Shown: positions 34,567 through 44,771 of the stretch, piece by piece
How positions within the stretch are numbered: the first letter of the stretch is position 1
How the letters are laid out: every line of letters starts with the position of its first letter
Source: Alphaproteobacteria bacterium
GTDB taxonomy: Bacteria; Pseudomonadota; Alphaproteobacteria; JAVJVX01
Reading direction: 5' to 3'
NCBI GenBank assembly: GCA_040220875.1
Contig: JAVJVX010000007.1
Coordinates: 62,001 to 126,000, forward strand
Length of the DNA stretch: 64,000 nucleotides
Program-made: the position numbers and the translations under genes
Notes under the pieces: generated by a model
What the model was told of the DNA's origin: nothing
The model's database searches: none
What the model saw: only the letters and a program-made list of their open reading frames with translations

Positions 34567-36963
34567 ATGACCGAAGCGCTGTATCCCGTCCTGCCGTTGC
34601 GTGACATCGTTGTGTTCCCGCACATGATCGTCCCGCTTTTCGTGGGGCGAGAGAAATCTGTCCAGGCGCTGGACAGCGTCATGAATGACGACAAGCAGAT
34701 CCTGCTGGTGACCCAGCGGGATGCGGGCGAAGACGACCCGTCTCCGGCAGACATCTACGAGCTGGGGACTATCGGCACGGTGCTTCAGCTTCTCAAGCTG
34801 CCCGACGGCACGGTGAAGGTGCTGGTTGAAGGCGGCCAGCGCGCCAGGATCAGCCGCTACAGCGACAATCCGGATTATTTCGAGGCTTATGCCGACGTGG
34901 TCGAGGAAGTCCCGTCGGAGGGCGAGGAAACCAAGGCCCTGGGGCGGTCGGTGGTGAGCCAGTTCGAGCAGTACATCAAGCTCAACCGCAAGATTCCGCC
35001 CGAAGTCCTGGTGACGGTGAACCAGATCGAGGACGAGGCAAAGCTCGCCGACACCGTGGCGTCGCACCTGGCCCTGAAAATTGCCGAAAAACAGGATCTC
35101 CTGGAGACTCTTTCGGTCGCGGCGCGGCTGGAAAAGGTCTTCGGCCTCATGGAGGGCGAGATCGGCGTTCTTCAGGTGGAAAAACGTATTCGCAGCCGGG
35201 TCAAGCGCCAGATGGAGAAGACCCAGCGCGAGTACTATCTGAACGAGCAGATGAAGGCCATCCAGAAGGAATTGGGCGAGGGCGAGGACGGGCGTGACGA
35301 ACTGGCCGAGCTCGAGGAAAAAATCAGGAAAGCCCGCATGCCGAAGGAGGCAAGGGAAAAGTGCGAAGCTGAGATGAAGAAGCTGCGCGCCATGAGCCCG
35401 ATGTCGGCCGAAGCGACCGTGGTGCGCAACTATCTCGATTGGATGATTTCCATCCCCTGGAAGAAGCGCTCGCGGACCAGGGTCGATTTGAAGCAGGCGG
35501 AAAAGATCCTGGATGCCGATCACTTTGGCCTCGAGAAGGTCAAGGAACGGATTCTGGAATACCTGGCCGTGCAAGGCCGCGTGGGCAAGATGAAGGGGCC
35601 GATCCTTTGCCTGGTGGGCCCGCCGGGCGTCGGCAAGACGTCGCTTGGCAAGTCCGTCGCCCGCGCGACGGGGCGCAAATTCGTGCGCATGTCACTGGGT
35701 GGCGTGCGTGATGAGGCGGAAATCCGCGGGCATCGGCGCACCTATATCGGGTCCATGCCGGGCAAGGTCATCCAGGGCATGAAAAAGGCCAAGACGAGCA
35801 ATCCGCTTTTCCTCCTGGACGAGGTCGACAAGCTTGGGGCGGACTGGCGGGGCGACCCGACCTCAGCGCTGCTCGAGGTGCTGGATCCCGAACAGAACAA
35901 CGCTTTCAACGATCATTATCTCGAGGTGGATTACGATCTGTCTGATGTCATGTTCGTCACTACGGCGAACACGCTACGCATGCCGCAGCCGCTTCTTGAC
36001 CGGATGGAAATCATCCGCCTCTCCGGATACACGGAAGACGAGAAGGTGGAAATCGCCAAGCGCCACCTGATTCCGAAGCAGGTCGAGGCACATGGACTGA
36101 AATCGGACGAGTTCACGATTTCGGATCCCGCCCTTTTTGACCTGATCCGGTATTACACGCGCGAGGCCGGCGTGCGGAATCTCGAGCGCGAGCTCGCCAA
36201 CCTGGCACGAAAGGCGGTTCGTGAGCTGGCGATCGGGCGTAAGAAGAAAATCGCCGTCACTCAGCGCAATCTGGACAAGTTTGCGGGTGTTCGCCGTTAC
36301 CGCTTCGGCGAGGCGGAGGCCGACGACCTGGTCGGCGTCACGACGGGACTGGCCTGGACCGAGGTTGGTGGCGAGCTGCTCTCTATCGAGGCGGTGGTGC
36401 TGCCCGGCAAGGGCAGGGTGACCAGCACCGGCAAGCTCGGCGACGTGATGAAGGAATCCGTCCAGGCAGCGGAAAGCTACGTGCGCTCCCGCTCGGCCCT
36501 GTTCGGCATTCGGCCTACCGATTTCGAGAAGAAGGACATCCATGTCCACGTCCCCGAGGGGGCGACGCCCAAGGACGGGCCGTCGGCCGGTGTTGCGATG
36601 ATGACATCAATCCTCTCGGCCCTGGCGGGAATTCCGGTCCGGCGGGATGTTGCCATGACCGGCGAAATAAGCCTGCGCGGACGGGTCCTGCCGATCGGAG
36701 GGCTTAAGGAGAAACTTTTGGCGGCATTGCGTGGCGGGCTTAAGACCGTTCTCATCCCGAAGGAAAACGAGAAGGATCTTGCCGAGATTCCGGACAACGT
36801 CAAAAAGGGCCTCGAGATCGTTCCGGTCTCGACAGTCGACGAGGTGCTGGAACGTGCGTTGGTTCGACCGCTCGTGCCGATCGAATGGCCGGAACCGTCC
36901 GAGGTAGACCAGGTAGGTGCGAAGTCGACCGACGACGGCCGCGAAAATATCGTCACGCATTAG
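34567..36963 (+). CDS. lon: ATP-dependent protease Lon
   Basis: A 798-residue LonA protease. The N-terminal substrate-binding domain begins [15 protein letters not shown]; a coiled-coil follows ([16 protein letters not shown]); the AAA+ domain has [13 protein letters not shown] and FLLDEVDK; the protease domain has the catalytic Ser in [11 protein letters not shown] and Lys about 43 residues later ([10 protein letters not shown]). It degrades misfolded and regulatory proteins in the cytoplasm. The ATG follows GAAAGGA; the frame is open for 30 codons upstream over the promoter, which I excluded. Confidence 0.98.
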   Translation: MTEALYPVLPLRDIVVFPHMIVPLFVGREKSVQALDSVMNDDKQILLVTQRDAGEDDPSPADIYELGTIGTVLQLLKLPDGTVKVLVEGGQRARISRYSDNPDYFEAYADVVEEVPSEGEETKALGRSVVSQFEQYIKLNRKIPPEVLVTVNQIEDEAKLADTVASHLALKIAEKQDLLETLSVAARLEKVFGLMEGEIGVLQVEKRIRSRVKRQMEKTQREYYLNEQMKAIQKELGEGEDGRDELAELEEKIRKARMPKEAREKCEAEMKKLRAMSPMSAEATVVRNYLDWMISIPWKKRSRTRVDLKQAEKILDADHFGLEKVKERILEYLAVQGRVGKMKGPILCLVGPPGVGKTSLGKSVARATGRKFVRMSLGGVRDEAEIRGHRRTYIGSMPGKVIQGMKKAKTSNPLFLLDEVDKLGADWRGDPTSALLEVLDPEQNNAFNDHYLEVDYDLSDVMFVTTANTLRMPQPLLDRMEIIRLSGYTEDEKVEIAKRHLIPKQVEAHGLKSDEFTISDPALFDLIRYYTREAGVRNLERELANLARKAVRELAIGRKKKIAVTQRNLDKFAGVRRYRFGEAEADDLVGVTTGLAWTEVGGELLSIEAVVLPGKGRVTSTGKLGDVMKESVQAAESYVRSRSALFGIRPTDFEKKDIHVHVPEGATPKDGPSAGVAMMTSILSALAGIPVRRDVAMTGEISLRGRVLPIGGLKEKLLAALRGGLKTVLIPKENEKDLAEIPDNVKKGLEIVPVSTVDEVLERALVRPLVPIEWPEPSEVDQVGAKSTDDGRENIVTH

Positions 36964-37378
36964 ATTTTGCGTGTGCAGAAACGCGTTCGATCTGGACTCA
37001 TCGGTCGAGTGACACGCTTAAATCCGCAAACCGGCTGGAAAGGCGCAAAAAACCGGGGAATCCGGTCCTTTCCCGATTGACGGGCGCGCAGCATGCTGTT
37101 TAGATTTTTCCCGGCTACCAAGCCGTCGGATCACGGGACACTGATCGTCGGGCCGTCGCGTCGGGGATATCGTTCTAAGGGATGTCGTTCTTATTGAAGG
37201 CTGTGAGCATCGGCCTCTTGATTCGGTCGGGATCTTTCTCTGGGATGCGGATCACACTTGCGACGGCACGATCACGCGGCGGCGTAGATAGCGACGGTAT
37301 GGACAGCGACGGCGAAGGGACACCTTGTGCCGTTTCAATTTCTTCAATTTATCTCACCAAAACAAAGGGGGCCTGAAA
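36964..37378. other. Gap between lon and hupB with promoter-like and hairpin elements
   Basis: About 415 bases without a convincing gene. A short frame at 37182-37376 has no ribosome site and biased composition. ACCGG-GGAAT-CCGGT after a run of A (around 37049-37068) with a following CCTTT may terminate lon transcription. TTGACG (37077-37082) and TTAGAT (37100-37105) with a 17-base spacer is a possible sigma-70 promoter, leaving a long leader before hupB. Confidence 0.4.
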
Positions 37379-37651
37379 GTGAACAAAAACGATCTGGTGG
37401 CAGCAGTCGCGGACAGCACCGGTCTATCCAAAGCGGATGCCAATCGTGCGGTTGAAAGCGTCATCGATACGGTGACGTCGTCGTTGAAGTCCGGCAATGA
37501 AGTGCGCCTTGTCGGTTTCGGCACGTTCAGCGTGACACAGCGCCGGGCGACGGAAGGCCGCAATCCGCGCACGGGAGAGACCATCAAGATTCCGGCCTCC
37601 AAACAGCCCAAGTTCAAGGCCGGCAAGGCGTTGAAGGACGCCGTCAACTAG
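37379..37651 (+). CDS. hupB: DNA-binding protein HU (beta-type)
   Basis: A 90-residue histone-like protein, exactly the usual HU length. It begins NKNDLVAAVAD and has the DNA-intercalating arm region GRNPRTGETIKIPASKQPKFKAGKALK. HU dimers bend and compact DNA. The start is GTG at 37379, preceded by AAAGGGGGCC; an upstream TTG would add 18 unlikely residues. hupB directly after lon is a standard proteobacterial pairing. A strong terminator follows. Confidence 0.97.
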   Translation: MNKNDLVAAVADSTGLSKADANRAVESVIDTVTSSLKSGNEVRLVGFGTFSVTQRRATEGRNPRTGETIKIPASKQPKFKAGKALKDAVN

Positions 37652-37675
37652 GTTTTCAGCCAGTTTCAGCGCAGG

Positions 37676-37707
37676 CGGCCGCTCCCCGGGGAGCGGCCGT
37701 TCTGTTT
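37676..37707 (+). terminator. Intrinsic terminator of hupB
   Basis: A perfect 24-base palindrome (37676-37699, CGGCCGCTCCCC and its complement) forms a ten-base-pair stem with a four-base loop, followed by TTCTGTTTT. Confidence 0.85.
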
Positions 37708-37789
37708 TCGGAACGCGGCCGGGAAGCCGGCGCATGGCCTGGAATCTTGAATGTCGCGCGAGCACCCGGCATAAAACCGGACGGCGCGT

Positions 37790-37865
37790 GGGCGATTAGC
37801 TCAGCTGGCAGAGCATCTCGTTTACACCGAGAGGGTCGGCGGTTCGATCCCGTCATCGCCCACCA
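37790..37865 (+). tRNA. tRNA-Val (anticodon TAC)
   Basis: A 76-base cloverleaf: acceptor GGGCGAT/ATCGCCC, D arm with AGCTCAGCTGGCAGAGC, anticodon stem TCTCG/CGAGA around loop TTTACAC (anticodon TAC), T loop TTCGATC, discriminator A and encoded CCA. Confidence 0.97.
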
Positions 37866-37866
37866 G

Positions 37867-37912
37867 CGCCGGTTTTCCGGCGGCGCGCGGATGCCGCCCG
37901 CGGCGCGGGCGG
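37867..37912. terminator. Two consecutive GC hairpins after tRNA-Val
   Basis: CGCCGG-TTTT-CCGGCG (37867-37882) is a six-base-pair stem with a TTTT loop, and CCGCCCGC-GGC-GCGGGCGG (37894-37912) is an eight-base-pair stem. They begin right after the tRNA's CCA and could stop transcription or protect the 3' end. Neither has a T tract. Confidence 0.4.
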
Positions 37913-38110
37913 TAGGATTATGATCTCCCGATTTTGTGAACCGCCGCCGAAACGGACCAAAAGTCCAAAAAACTCCGGGTTTCAGGCTTCACACGCCGTG
38001 GGTGAGCCACCATAATCGTGGGCGTTCACGTGGACAGGCGGGCATTCACGCGGAAACGGAGGGTGTTCGGGTCTTTACCCTTCGGTTTCGCCCCGACGAA
38101 AGAGAGCCAG

Positions 38111-38824
38111 ATGGAACGACGGAATTCGCATCAGTGCCGTCTCACAGCACGGTCAGCGGGGAAGGCGCGTGCCGCCGCCGCGCGCACCGACAGCCGAGAC
38201 GGCCGACTCGCATTTGGAACAGCTGTTCTGATATGTGCGATTGCCCTTGTCCTCGGCGCATGTGCCGGTGCGCGCCCCGGGGGCGTGGCAGCGGGACAGC
38301 GAGCGGCGTCCCCGGTCCTGAGCGCCGCGGCGCCGGCCGGCGCCAGCGGGGCATCCTACACCGGTCACGCCAGTCGCCTGGGAGCGGCCGACGAAGCGCT
38401 TTGCGCCGAGTTCCGGAGTGAATGGGTCAATAACTTCATCAAGAAGGTCTACGATCTGCCCGCCAATGCCTATCCGGCGGACGCGCCGCTGCTGCACCGG
38501 GCCGGGTACGATGCCGACCTTCACGCCAAGGTCGCGGCCGAGGGGCTCGATGCCGATACCTGCGTCGTGCCAACCTGTTTCGTGTTGCCGCACCAGAACT
38601 GGTGGGAGCCTCATTGCGGCTATCGGATTCCGGACCGGACGGGGGAGAACCTCTATGACTGGGCGACCTGGAAGGACGGGCTGCGTCCGCCTGATCCCCA
38701 GGAAATGGCCATGGTGCGCGCCCGGGAGCTCGAGGCCAATTCGCGTGTCCGGGGATGCCCCAATTGTTCGACACGGCCGCCCGAGTACCGTGACCGTGAC
38801 TTTGGCACCGGTGACGAAAGCTGA
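38111..38824 (+). CDS. Cysteine-rich lipoprotein of unknown function, first of a tandem pair
   Basis: A 237-residue predicted lipoprotein. After a basic, Arg-rich lead (residues 1-33) comes a hydrophobic segment ending in the lipobox LGAC, with lipidated Cys51. A low-complexity Ala/Gly linker leads to a conserved domain (about 93-222): EALCAEFRSEWVNNFIKK, DTCVVPTCFVLP, WWEPHCGYRIPD (164-175), ENLYDWATWKDGL and GCPNCST. Six Cys (98, 151, 156, 169, 216, 219) match the next gene exactly in spacing. I do not recognise the family. The ATG at 38111 is the first that gives a near-normal signal; an in-frame GTG or TTG cannot be excluded. Confidence 0.75.
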   Translation: MERRNSHQCRLTARSAGKARAAAARTDSRDGRLAFGTAVLICAIALVLGACAGARPGGVAAGQRAASPVLSAAAPAGASGASYTGHASRLGAADEALCAEFRSEWVNNFIKKVYDLPANAYPADAPLLHRAGYDADLHAKVAAEGLDADTCVVPTCFVLPHQNWWEPHCGYRIPDRTGENLYDWATWKDGLRPPDPQEMAMVRARELEANSRVRGCPNCSTRPPEYRDRDFGTGDES

Positions 38825-38910
38825 TGGCCAGCTAGGCATTTTTCGTAATGAGTGGTCCGGAATCGATTTCGCATTGGTCCGGGTGCCGAATAGGACAGGG
38901 GGTCAGGCAA

Positions 38911-39654
38911 GTGCGTTTATTCATTCCGGTACTGTTGAGTAGCCTGTTGTTGGGTGCCTGCGCGGCCTCAGGGCCGGGCCGGGGCCCGGGCGGACCAATG
39001 GCGGGGGCCGAACCCGGCGTCACTGGCGACGGGCAGCGCGTGGCGGCGGTGTCGGCCCGGAGAACGGTCGAGACCAGCCGGCCCGGTGGAATCGCGCTGA
39101 CGCCGCCATCGGGTAAATATGCCGCGGGCACGACAAACACTTATGTCACGGCGAGCTCGTACAGGAACAAGGCGGCCGAAGACCTCGAATATTATGGTAA
39201 GCGCGTGGGCGATCATCCCAGCCTCAAGCTGACGGCGACGCAAGAAGCCATGTGCCAGGGGTTCCGCTCGGAGTGGGTGCGCAACTATATCGGTCGCATG
39301 TATGACAACAAGTTCAACGATGCGCCCTCTGGCGCCGTCAATCGGACGGCCGGCTCCTCGAACAACATCATTAACCGCATGGACGATGCGGGCCTGGATC
39401 GCGAAAGCTGCCGTATCCCGGAATGCTATTCGATCCCCCATTCGGGCTGGTGGGAGCCCCATTGCGGCTATCGGGTGCCGGATTCCGAAGGTGAGGACCT
39501 CTACGCCTGGGTCGAATGGCGTGACGGGCTGGAGCCCCCCTCGCTGCATGCGCTGGCCGAGCGAAAGCAAGAGGAACTGCGCGCCAATCTGCGCGGCTGC
39601 CCCACCTGCACCGGCCGCCACCTCAAGGTATTCGGGAACGAATCAGTCGATTGA
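38911..39654 (+). CDS. Cysteine-rich lipoprotein of unknown function, second of a tandem pair
   Basis: A 247-residue predicted lipoprotein and paralogue of its neighbour. Starting at the GTG at 38911 (AGGGGGTCAGG upstream) the signal peptide is ideal: MRLFIPVLLSSLLLGAC with lipidated Cys17; the ATG at 38848 would add 21 polar residues before it. After a Gly/Pro-rich linker the shared domain runs from about 110 to 235: EAMCQGFRSEWVRNYIGRM, ESCRIPECYSIP, WWEPHCGYRVPD, EDLYAWVEWRDGL and GCPTCTG. Six Cys (115, 167, 172, 185, 230, 233) match the first copy in spacing. It adds a 20-residue insert with NRTAGSSNNIINRM. Probably anchored in the outer membrane facing the periplasm. Confidence 0.8.
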   Translation: MRLFIPVLLSSLLLGACAASGPGRGPGGPMAGAEPGVTGDGQRVAAVSARRTVETSRPGGIALTPPSGKYAAGTTNTYVTASSYRNKAAEDLEYYGKRVGDHPSLKLTATQEAMCQGFRSEWVRNYIGRMYDNKFNDAPSGAVNRTAGSSNNIINRMDDAGLDRESCRIPECYSIPHSGWWEPHCGYRVPDSEGEDLYAWVEWRDGLEPPSLHALAERKQEELRANLRGCPTCTGRHLKVFGNESVD

Positions 39655-39805
39655 GCGCCCCGGTGCCAACCCGGCACCGGCGTGCGTCGGCGGCTGGCCG
39701 GCTCTCTCGATCGCCCGGTTTTCCCGGGGATTCCGGGCAATTCGGCCGCTCTGTCCTGCTTGACACCCTATGGGGCGTGCAGTACACCGAGCGCGCTTCT
39801 TGTTC

Positions 39806-39882
39806 GGGGGTGTAGCTCAGTTGGTTAGAGCGCTGGCCTGTCACGCCAGAGGCCGCGGGTTCAAGTCCCGTCACTCCCGCCA
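39806..39882 (+). tRNA. tRNA-Asp (anticodon GTC)
   Basis: A 77-base cloverleaf: acceptor GGGGGTG/CACTCCC with one G:U pair, anticodon stem CTGGC/GCCAG around CTGTCAC (anticodon GTC), T loop TTCAAGT, discriminator G and encoded CCA. Confidence 0.97.
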
Positions 39883-39970
39883 CATGTTGCCATGCGCCAC
39901 GCTGCAAGGTCGTGGGGCAGCCCGTGGCCCGAAACATTCTGTCAAGTCGAGTGGGGAAATTCTTTTCCTA

Positions 39971-39999
39971 TTTCAATGACCTACCGGGATGATTACTAT
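39971..39999 (+). promoter_or_regulatory. Candidate sigma-70 promoter of the nuo operon
   Basis: TTTCAA (39971-39976) and TACTAT (39994-39999) have a 17-base spacer, in the A+T-richer stretch between tRNA-Asp and nuoA. The match to TTGACA/TATAAT is moderate. It would give a leader of about 60 bases. Confidence 0.4.
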
Positions 40000-40068
40000 A
40001 CTTCCAAGGTTCCGCTGAGGGCCATCACCCGGCCCATGGCGGGCTAGCGGCCAGAGGAACAGGCGGGT

Positions 40069-40446
40069 ATGCATCCCATCATCAACCCCATCCTGAACGA
40101 CTACCTGCCGATCGTGGTCTTTCTCGCGATCGCCACCGGCCTCGCGATCGTGATGGTCGGGGCCTCACTGCTGGCGGCCCGGCAAAATCCGGACGCCGAA
40201 AAGCTCAGCCCTTATGAATGCGGTTTCGAGCCGTTCAGCGACGCGCGCAGCCAATTTGATGTGCGTTTCTACCTGGTCTCGATCCTGTTTATCATTTTCG
40301 ACCTTGAAGTAGCCTTCCTTTTTCCCTGGGCGATTGCCCTTGGTGATATCGGCCTGCTTGGCTTCTGGTCCATGGTGGTGTTCCTGGCCGTGCTCACCGT
40401 CGGCTTCATCTACGAATGGAAGAAGGGAGCACTGGAATGGGAGTAG
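40069..40446 (+). CDS. nuoA: NADH-quinone oxidoreductase subunit A
   Basis: A 125-residue membrane subunit of complex I with three hydrophobic segments and the conserved loop [44 protein letters not shown] between helices 1 and 2, which contacts the quinone channel (the loop Cys is in YECGFEP). First gene of the operon; its end overlaps nuoB by ten bases, so translation is coupled. Confidence 0.98.
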   Translation: MHPIINPILNDYLPIVVFLAIATGLAIVMVGASLLAARQNPDAEKLSPYECGFEPFSDARSQFDVRFYLVSILFIIFDLEVAFLFPWAIALGDIGLLGFWSMVVFLAVLTVGFIYEWKKGALEWE

Positions 40447-41003
40447 AGCAGAACCGGGCACCGGCGCTTGATACGCGTGGCCTGGACGCCCCCCGTGGTG
40501 GTGGCGAGGCGGCCGCGCTGAAGGCGATCGACCAGGAACTCGGACAGAAGGGGTTTTTGCTCACCAACATCGACCGTCTCGTCAACTGGGCCCGGACCGG
40601 CTCCATGTGGCCCATGACATTCGGGCTGGCCTGTTGCGGCGTCGAGATGATGCACGCCTACATGCCGCGCTACGATCTCGACCGGTTCGGCGTCACCGTG
40701 TTTCCGAGCCCGCGCCAGTCCGACGTGATGATCGTCGCCGGCACTCTGTGCAACAAGATGGCCCCCGCGCTGCGCAAGGTTTACGACCAGATGGCCGAGC
40801 CGCGTTGGGTCATCTCCATGGGCTCCTGTGCCAATGGCGGCGGCTACTATCACTATTCCTATTCAGTGGTGCGCGGCTGCGACCGCGTCGTGCCGGTGGA
40901 TATCTACGTGCCAGGCTGCCCGCCCACCGCGGAAGCACTGCTCTACGGCATCCTGCAACTCCAGAAAAAGATCAGGCGGACGGGCAGCGTCCTGCACCGG
41001 TAG
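40437..41003 (+). CDS. nuoB: NADH-quinone oxidoreductase subunit B
   Basis: A 188-residue peripheral subunit that holds cluster N2, the last iron-sulfur centre before quinone. Ligand cysteines are in [10 protein letters not shown] (adjacent pair), [12 protein letters not shown] and [12 protein letters not shown]. The ATG lies within the end of nuoA; an in-frame ATG seven codons earlier is less usual for the family. The N-terminal 40 residues are variable and Ala/Arg-rich. Confidence 0.98.
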   Translation: MGVEQNRAPALDTRGLDAPRGGGEAAALKAIDQELGQKGFLLTNIDRLVNWARTGSMWPMTFGLACCGVEMMHAYMPRYDLDRFGVTVFPSPRQSDVMIVAGTLCNKMAPALRKVYDQMAEPRWVISMGSCANGGGYYHYSYSVVRGCDRVVPVDIYVPGCPPTAEALLYGILQLQKKIRRTGSVLHR

Positions 41004-41059
41004 GCGCTCCGGACGCGCCACCCGGTTGAACGGAATCACACTCAGAGTTCACAGCCGCG

Positions 41060-41668
41060 ATGGATGAAGCTCTCAAAGAACTAGCTCAGTATATCGAGGC
41101 CAGCCTCGGTCCCGTCGTCCAGGAGACATCTGTCGCCAAGAGCGAGCTGATGATCCTGGTAGGAAGGGACGAGATTGTTCGCGTGATGAGTTTCCTGCGA
41201 GACGATTCCAATTGTCGATTCGCGATGCTGGTGGATCTATGTGGCGCAGATTATCCGGAACGTCCCGAGCGGTTCGAAATCATCTATAACCTCCTCTCGT
41301 TAAGCAATAATCAGCGCATTCGCGTCAAGGTACGCACGGCGGATGAACAGCCTGTTCCGTCCGTGACCGGAGTTTTCCCGTGCGCCAACTGGTTTGAACG
41401 CGAGGCCTGGGATCTCTATGGCGTCGTGTTTTCGGGCCATCCCGATCTTCGCCGGATCCTGACCGATTACGGGTTCGAGGGGCACCCGATGCGCAAGGAA
41501 TTTCCGCTTACCGGGTATGTCGAGGTGCGCTACGACGACGAATTGAAGCGCGTCGTTTACGAGCCGGTCAAGCTGGTGCAGGAGTTTCGGCGTTTTGATT
41601 TCATGAGCCCCTGGGAAGGCGCTCCCTTCGTCTTGCCGGGCGACGAAAAGGCGAGCGATCAGGGCTGA
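41060..41668 (+). CDS. nuoC: NADH-quinone oxidoreductase subunit C
   Basis: A 202-residue subunit (30-kDa family) of the connecting module. Conserved segments: [70 protein letters not shown] split over residues 100-155, and a C-terminal [11 protein letters not shown]. It packs NuoD against the quinone site. It is separate from nuoD, not fused as in E. coli. The 56-base gap after nuoB has no obvious function and a weak ribosome site. Confidence 0.97.
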   Translation: MDEALKELAQYIEASLGPVVQETSVAKSELMILVGRDEIVRVMSFLRDDSNCRFAMLVDLCGADYPERPERFEIIYNLLSLSNNQRIRVKVRTADEQPVPSVTGVFPCANWFEREAWDLYGVVFSGHPDLRRILTDYGFEGHPMRKEFPLTGYVEVRYDDELKRVVYEPVKLVQEFRRFDFMSPWEGAPFVLPGDEKASDQG

Positions 41669-41679
41669 CGGGAACAAAC

Positions 41680-42858
41680 ATGGCCGAAATCGAAATCAAG
41701 CCCTATACGATCAATTTCGGGCCGCAGCATCCGGCGGCCCATGGCGTGCTGCGCCTGGTGATGGAGCTGGATGGTGAGGTTGTCCAGCGTGTCGACCCGC
41801 ATATCGGTCTGCTGCACCGCGGGACCGAAAAGCTGATCGAATACAAGACCTACCTGCAGGCGATCCCGTATTTCGATCGGCTGGACTACGTCTCGCCCAT
41901 GGGGCAGGAACATGCCTTCGCGCTCGCAGTCGAGAAGCTTCTCGGCCTCGATGTGCCGGAAAAGGGCAAATACATCCGCGTTCTGTTCGCGGAGATCACA
42001 CGTATCCTCAATCATCTCCTGAACGTGCCGGCCTATGCCATGGACGTTGGCGCGATCACCCCGTTCTTCTTCTGCTTCGAGCAACGTGAAATCCTGATGG
42101 AGTTCTACGAGCGCGTCAGTGGCGCGCGCATGCATGCCAATTACTTCCGGCCTGGCGGCGTGCATCAGGACATGCCGGCGGGCCTCTGCGACGACATCAT
42201 GGAATGGGCCGGGCAGTTTCCGAAAACGATCGATGATCTTGAAGGACTGCTGACGGAGAACCGGATCTTCCGGCAGCGCTCCGTCGATATCGGGAACACT
42301 TCGGCCGAGGAGGCGATCAGTCTGGGCTTTACAGGCCCCATGCTGCGCGCGAGTGGCGTGCCCTGGGATTTGCGCAAGGCGCAGCCCTACGACGTGTACG
42401 ATCGTATGCGGTTCAATGTTGTCATCGGCAAGAACGGCGATTGTTTCGACCGTTATCTGGTGCGCATCGAGGAAATGCGCGAGAGTCTCAAGATCATCCG
42501 CCAGTGCTGCGAGGAAATGCCGGATGGCCCCGTGAAGACCGAGAATCGCAAGGTGGCGCCACCGCCCCGGGCTGAAATGAAGCGTTCGATGGAAGCCCTA
42601 ATCCACCATTTCAAACTTTATACCGAGGGCTACCACGTGCCCGCGGGCGAGACCTATACGGCGGTCGAGGCGCCCAAGGGGGAATTCGGCGTCTATCTGG
42701 TCTCCGACGGCAGCAACAAGCCTTACCGGTGCAAGATCCGCGCGCCCGGCTTCGTCCATCTGCAGGCCATGGATCACGCGTCCCGGGGTTATATGCTGGC
42801 CGATACCGTCGCCATTCTGGGATCGATGGACATCGTGTTCGGAGAGGTTGACCGATGA
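41680..42858 (+). CDS. nuoD: NADH-quinone oxidoreductase subunit D
   Basis: A 392-residue subunit (49-kDa family) lining the quinone pocket. It begins with [16 protein letters not shown], whose His and the later Tyr region (DRLDYVSPM) contact the quinone head; [18 protein letters not shown] and the C-terminal DIVFGEVDR are also conserved. Derived from the [NiFe]-hydrogenase large subunit but without metal ligands. The stop overlaps the start of nuoE (ATGA). Confidence 0.98.
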   Translation: MAEIEIKPYTINFGPQHPAAHGVLRLVMELDGEVVQRVDPHIGLLHRGTEKLIEYKTYLQAIPYFDRLDYVSPMGQEHAFALAVEKLLGLDVPEKGKYIRVLFAEITRILNHLLNVPAYAMDVGAITPFFFCFEQREILMEFYERVSGARMHANYFRPGGVHQDMPAGLCDDIMEWAGQFPKTIDDLEGLLTENRIFRQRSVDIGNTSAEEAISLGFTGPMLRASGVPWDLRKAQPYDVYDRMRFNVVIGKNGDCFDRYLVRIEEMRESLKIIRQCCEEMPDGPVKTENRKVAPPPRAEMKRSMEALIHHFKLYTEGYHVPAGETYTAVEAPKGEFGVYLVSDGSNKPYRCKIRAPGFVHLQAMDHASRGYMLADTVAILGSMDIVFGEVDR

Positions 42859-43466
42859 GTGCTCCGCCAACCGCCGACACCCTGCCCGATATCGACCATT
42901 TCGCCTTTGACGAGGCCAACCGGGCGCGGGCAGAGCGGATCATCGCCCGCTATCCGGCTGGCCGCCAGGCCAGCGCGGTGCTCCCGCTCCTCGACCTGGC
43001 GCAGCGCCAGTGCGGCGGCTGGTTGCCGCGCCGGGCCATGGATTATGTGGCTGATCATCTCGAAATGCCACGCATCCGGGTTTACGAGGTCGCGACCTTT
43101 TATTCGATGTTCAACCTCAGACCCGTCGGCAAGAACTTCATCCAGGTCTGCCGCACCACGCCCTGCTGGCTACGGGGGTCGGACGAATTGACCGAAATGT
43201 GCCGGAATAAACTTGGGGTCGGCCCGGGTGAAGTCACCGATGACGGTTTGTTCACCTATGTCGAGGTTGAATGTCTCGGCGCTTGCGTGAACGCGCCGAT
43301 GGTTCAGATAAACGACAATTACTTCGAGGATCTGGATGCGGCGCGCATGGGGGGGCTGATCGACGACCTGCGTGCAGGCAAGACGCCAGAGCCGGGCCCG
43401 CAGGTGGATCGACAGGCGGCGGCGCCGGTCACTGGACTGACGACGCTCACCGGCAAGGAAGAGTAG
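42855..43466 (+). CDS. nuoE: NADH-quinone oxidoreductase subunit E
   Basis: A 203-residue subunit (24-kDa family) carrying [2Fe-2S] cluster N1a. The four ligand cysteines are in [11 protein letters not shown] and [10 protein letters not shown]. It is longer than the E. coli protein because of extra N- and C-terminal residues (the tail [13 protein letters not shown] is low in complexity), typical for alphaproteobacteria and mitochondria. Its start overlaps the nuoD stop by four bases. Confidence 0.97.
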   Translation: MSAPPTADTLPDIDHFAFDEANRARAERIIARYPAGRQASAVLPLLDLAQRQCGGWLPRRAMDYVADHLEMPRIRVYEVATFYSMFNLRPVGKNFIQVCRTTPCWLRGSDELTEMCRNKLGVGPGEVTDDGLFTYVEVECLGACVNAPMVQINDNYFEDLDAARMGGLIDDLRAGKTPEPGPQVDRQAAAPVTGLTTLTGKEE

Positions 43467-43476
43467 GCAAGGCGGC

Positions 43477-44763
43477 ATGCTTCAGGACAAGGATCGCATC
43501 TTCACGAACCTCTACGGCCAGGATGACTGGCGCCTTGCCGGCGCGCAGCGCCGTGGCGTCTGGTCGGGGATGAAGGACATAGTTGCCATGGGCAGCGATG
43601 CCATCATTGATGCGATCAAGGAGAGCGGCCTGCGCGGCCGGGGCGGGGCGGGCTTTCCCACCGGCCTCAAATGGTCCTTCATGCCAAAGGACACGGGCGG
43701 CCGGGCCAAATACCTTGTCGTCAATGCCGACGAGAGCGAACCGGGGACCTGCAAGGATCGTGAGATCATGCGCTTCGATCCCCACCGGCTTCTCGAAGGG
43801 TGTTTCGTCGCCAGCTTCGCGATGGGCGCGAATGCCTGTTACATCTATATCCGGGGCGAATTCTTCGGCGAGGCCAGCCACGTCCAGCAGGCGATCGACG
43901 AAGCCTACGAGGCCGGACTGCTGGGGCGGAACGCGGCCGGGACGGGCTTTGACCTGGATATCTATCTGCACCGCGGCGCCGGCGCCTATATCTGCGGCGA
44001 GGAAACCGCGCTGCTGGAAAGTCTCGAGGGCCGGAAAGGTCAGCCGCGCCTCAAACCGCCGTTTCCGGCCAATGTCGGGCTCTATGGCTGCCCCACGACC
44101 GTGAACAATGTCGAGACCATCGCCGTCACGCCTGAGATTCTCCGCCGGGGCGCGGCCTGGTTCGCCGGGCTGGGCCGGCCCAACAATGCGGGCACCAAGC
44201 TGTTCTGCATCTCGGGTCACGTGAATGCCCCCTGCACGGTCGAGGAAGAGATGGGCATCCCGCTACGCGAACTTATCGATCGGCATGCGGGCGGCGTCCG
44301 GGGAGGCTGGGACAACCTGCTGGCCGTGGTGCCCGGCGGCTCAAGCGTGCCCTGCCTGCCGAAGCCCGTGTGCGATGATCTTCCAATGGATTTCGACAGT
44401 CTGAGGGAGCAGAAATCCGGCCTGGGCACGGCGGCCGTGATCGTGATGGACAAATCCACGGATATCGTGGAGGCAATCACGCGCTTCTCGCACTTTTACA
44501 AGCATGAAAGCTGTGGCCAGTGCACACCCTGCCGCGAGGGAACGGGATGGATGTGGCGCGTCCTGGAACGCATGCAGAAGGGCCATGCCGAGATCAGCGA
44601 GATCGATACGCTGCTTGAGGTTACGCACGAGATAGAAGGGCACACCATCTGCGCGCTGGGCGACGCGGCGGCCTGGCCCGTGCAGGGTCTGATCCGTCAT
44701 TTCCGTCCCGAGCTGGAGCGGCGCATTCACGAATACAAGAAGACACGCACAGTAGCGGCGTAG
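43477..44763 (+). CDS. nuoF: NADH-quinone oxidoreductase subunit F
   Basis: A 428-residue subunit (51-kDa family) that binds NADH and FMN and holds [4Fe-4S] cluster N3. [17 protein letters not shown] binds FMN and [17 protein letters not shown] binds the nucleotide, and [11 protein letters not shown] with the later HTICALGD provides the four cluster cysteines. It is the electron entry point of complex I. Ten bases follow nuoE; the ribosome site is AAGGCGG. Confidence 0.98.
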   Translation: MLQDKDRIFTNLYGQDDWRLAGAQRRGVWSGMKDIVAMGSDAIIDAIKESGLRGRGGAGFPTGLKWSFMPKDTGGRAKYLVVNADESEPGTCKDREIMRFDPHRLLEGCFVASFAMGANACYIYIRGEFFGEASHVQQAIDEAYEAGLLGRNAAGTGFDLDIYLHRGAGAYICGEETALLESLEGRKGQPRLKPPFPANVGLYGCPTTVNNVETIAVTPEILRRGAAWFAGLGRPNNAGTKLFCISGHVNAPCTVEEEMGIPLRELIDRHAGGVRGGWDNLLAVVPGGSSVPCLPKPVCDDLPMDFDSLREQKSGLGTAAVIVMDKSTDIVEAITRFSHFYKHESCGQCTPCREGTGWMWRVLERMQKGHAEISEIDTLLEVTHEIEGHTICALGDAAAWPVQGLIRHFRPELERRIHEYKKTRTVAA

Positions 44764-44771
44764 GGAACGGT

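Noticed and set aside
37182-37376. 64-residue frame between lon and hupB
   Set aside because: No ribosome site, Ser/Gly-rich without a domain, and it overlaps the HU leader.
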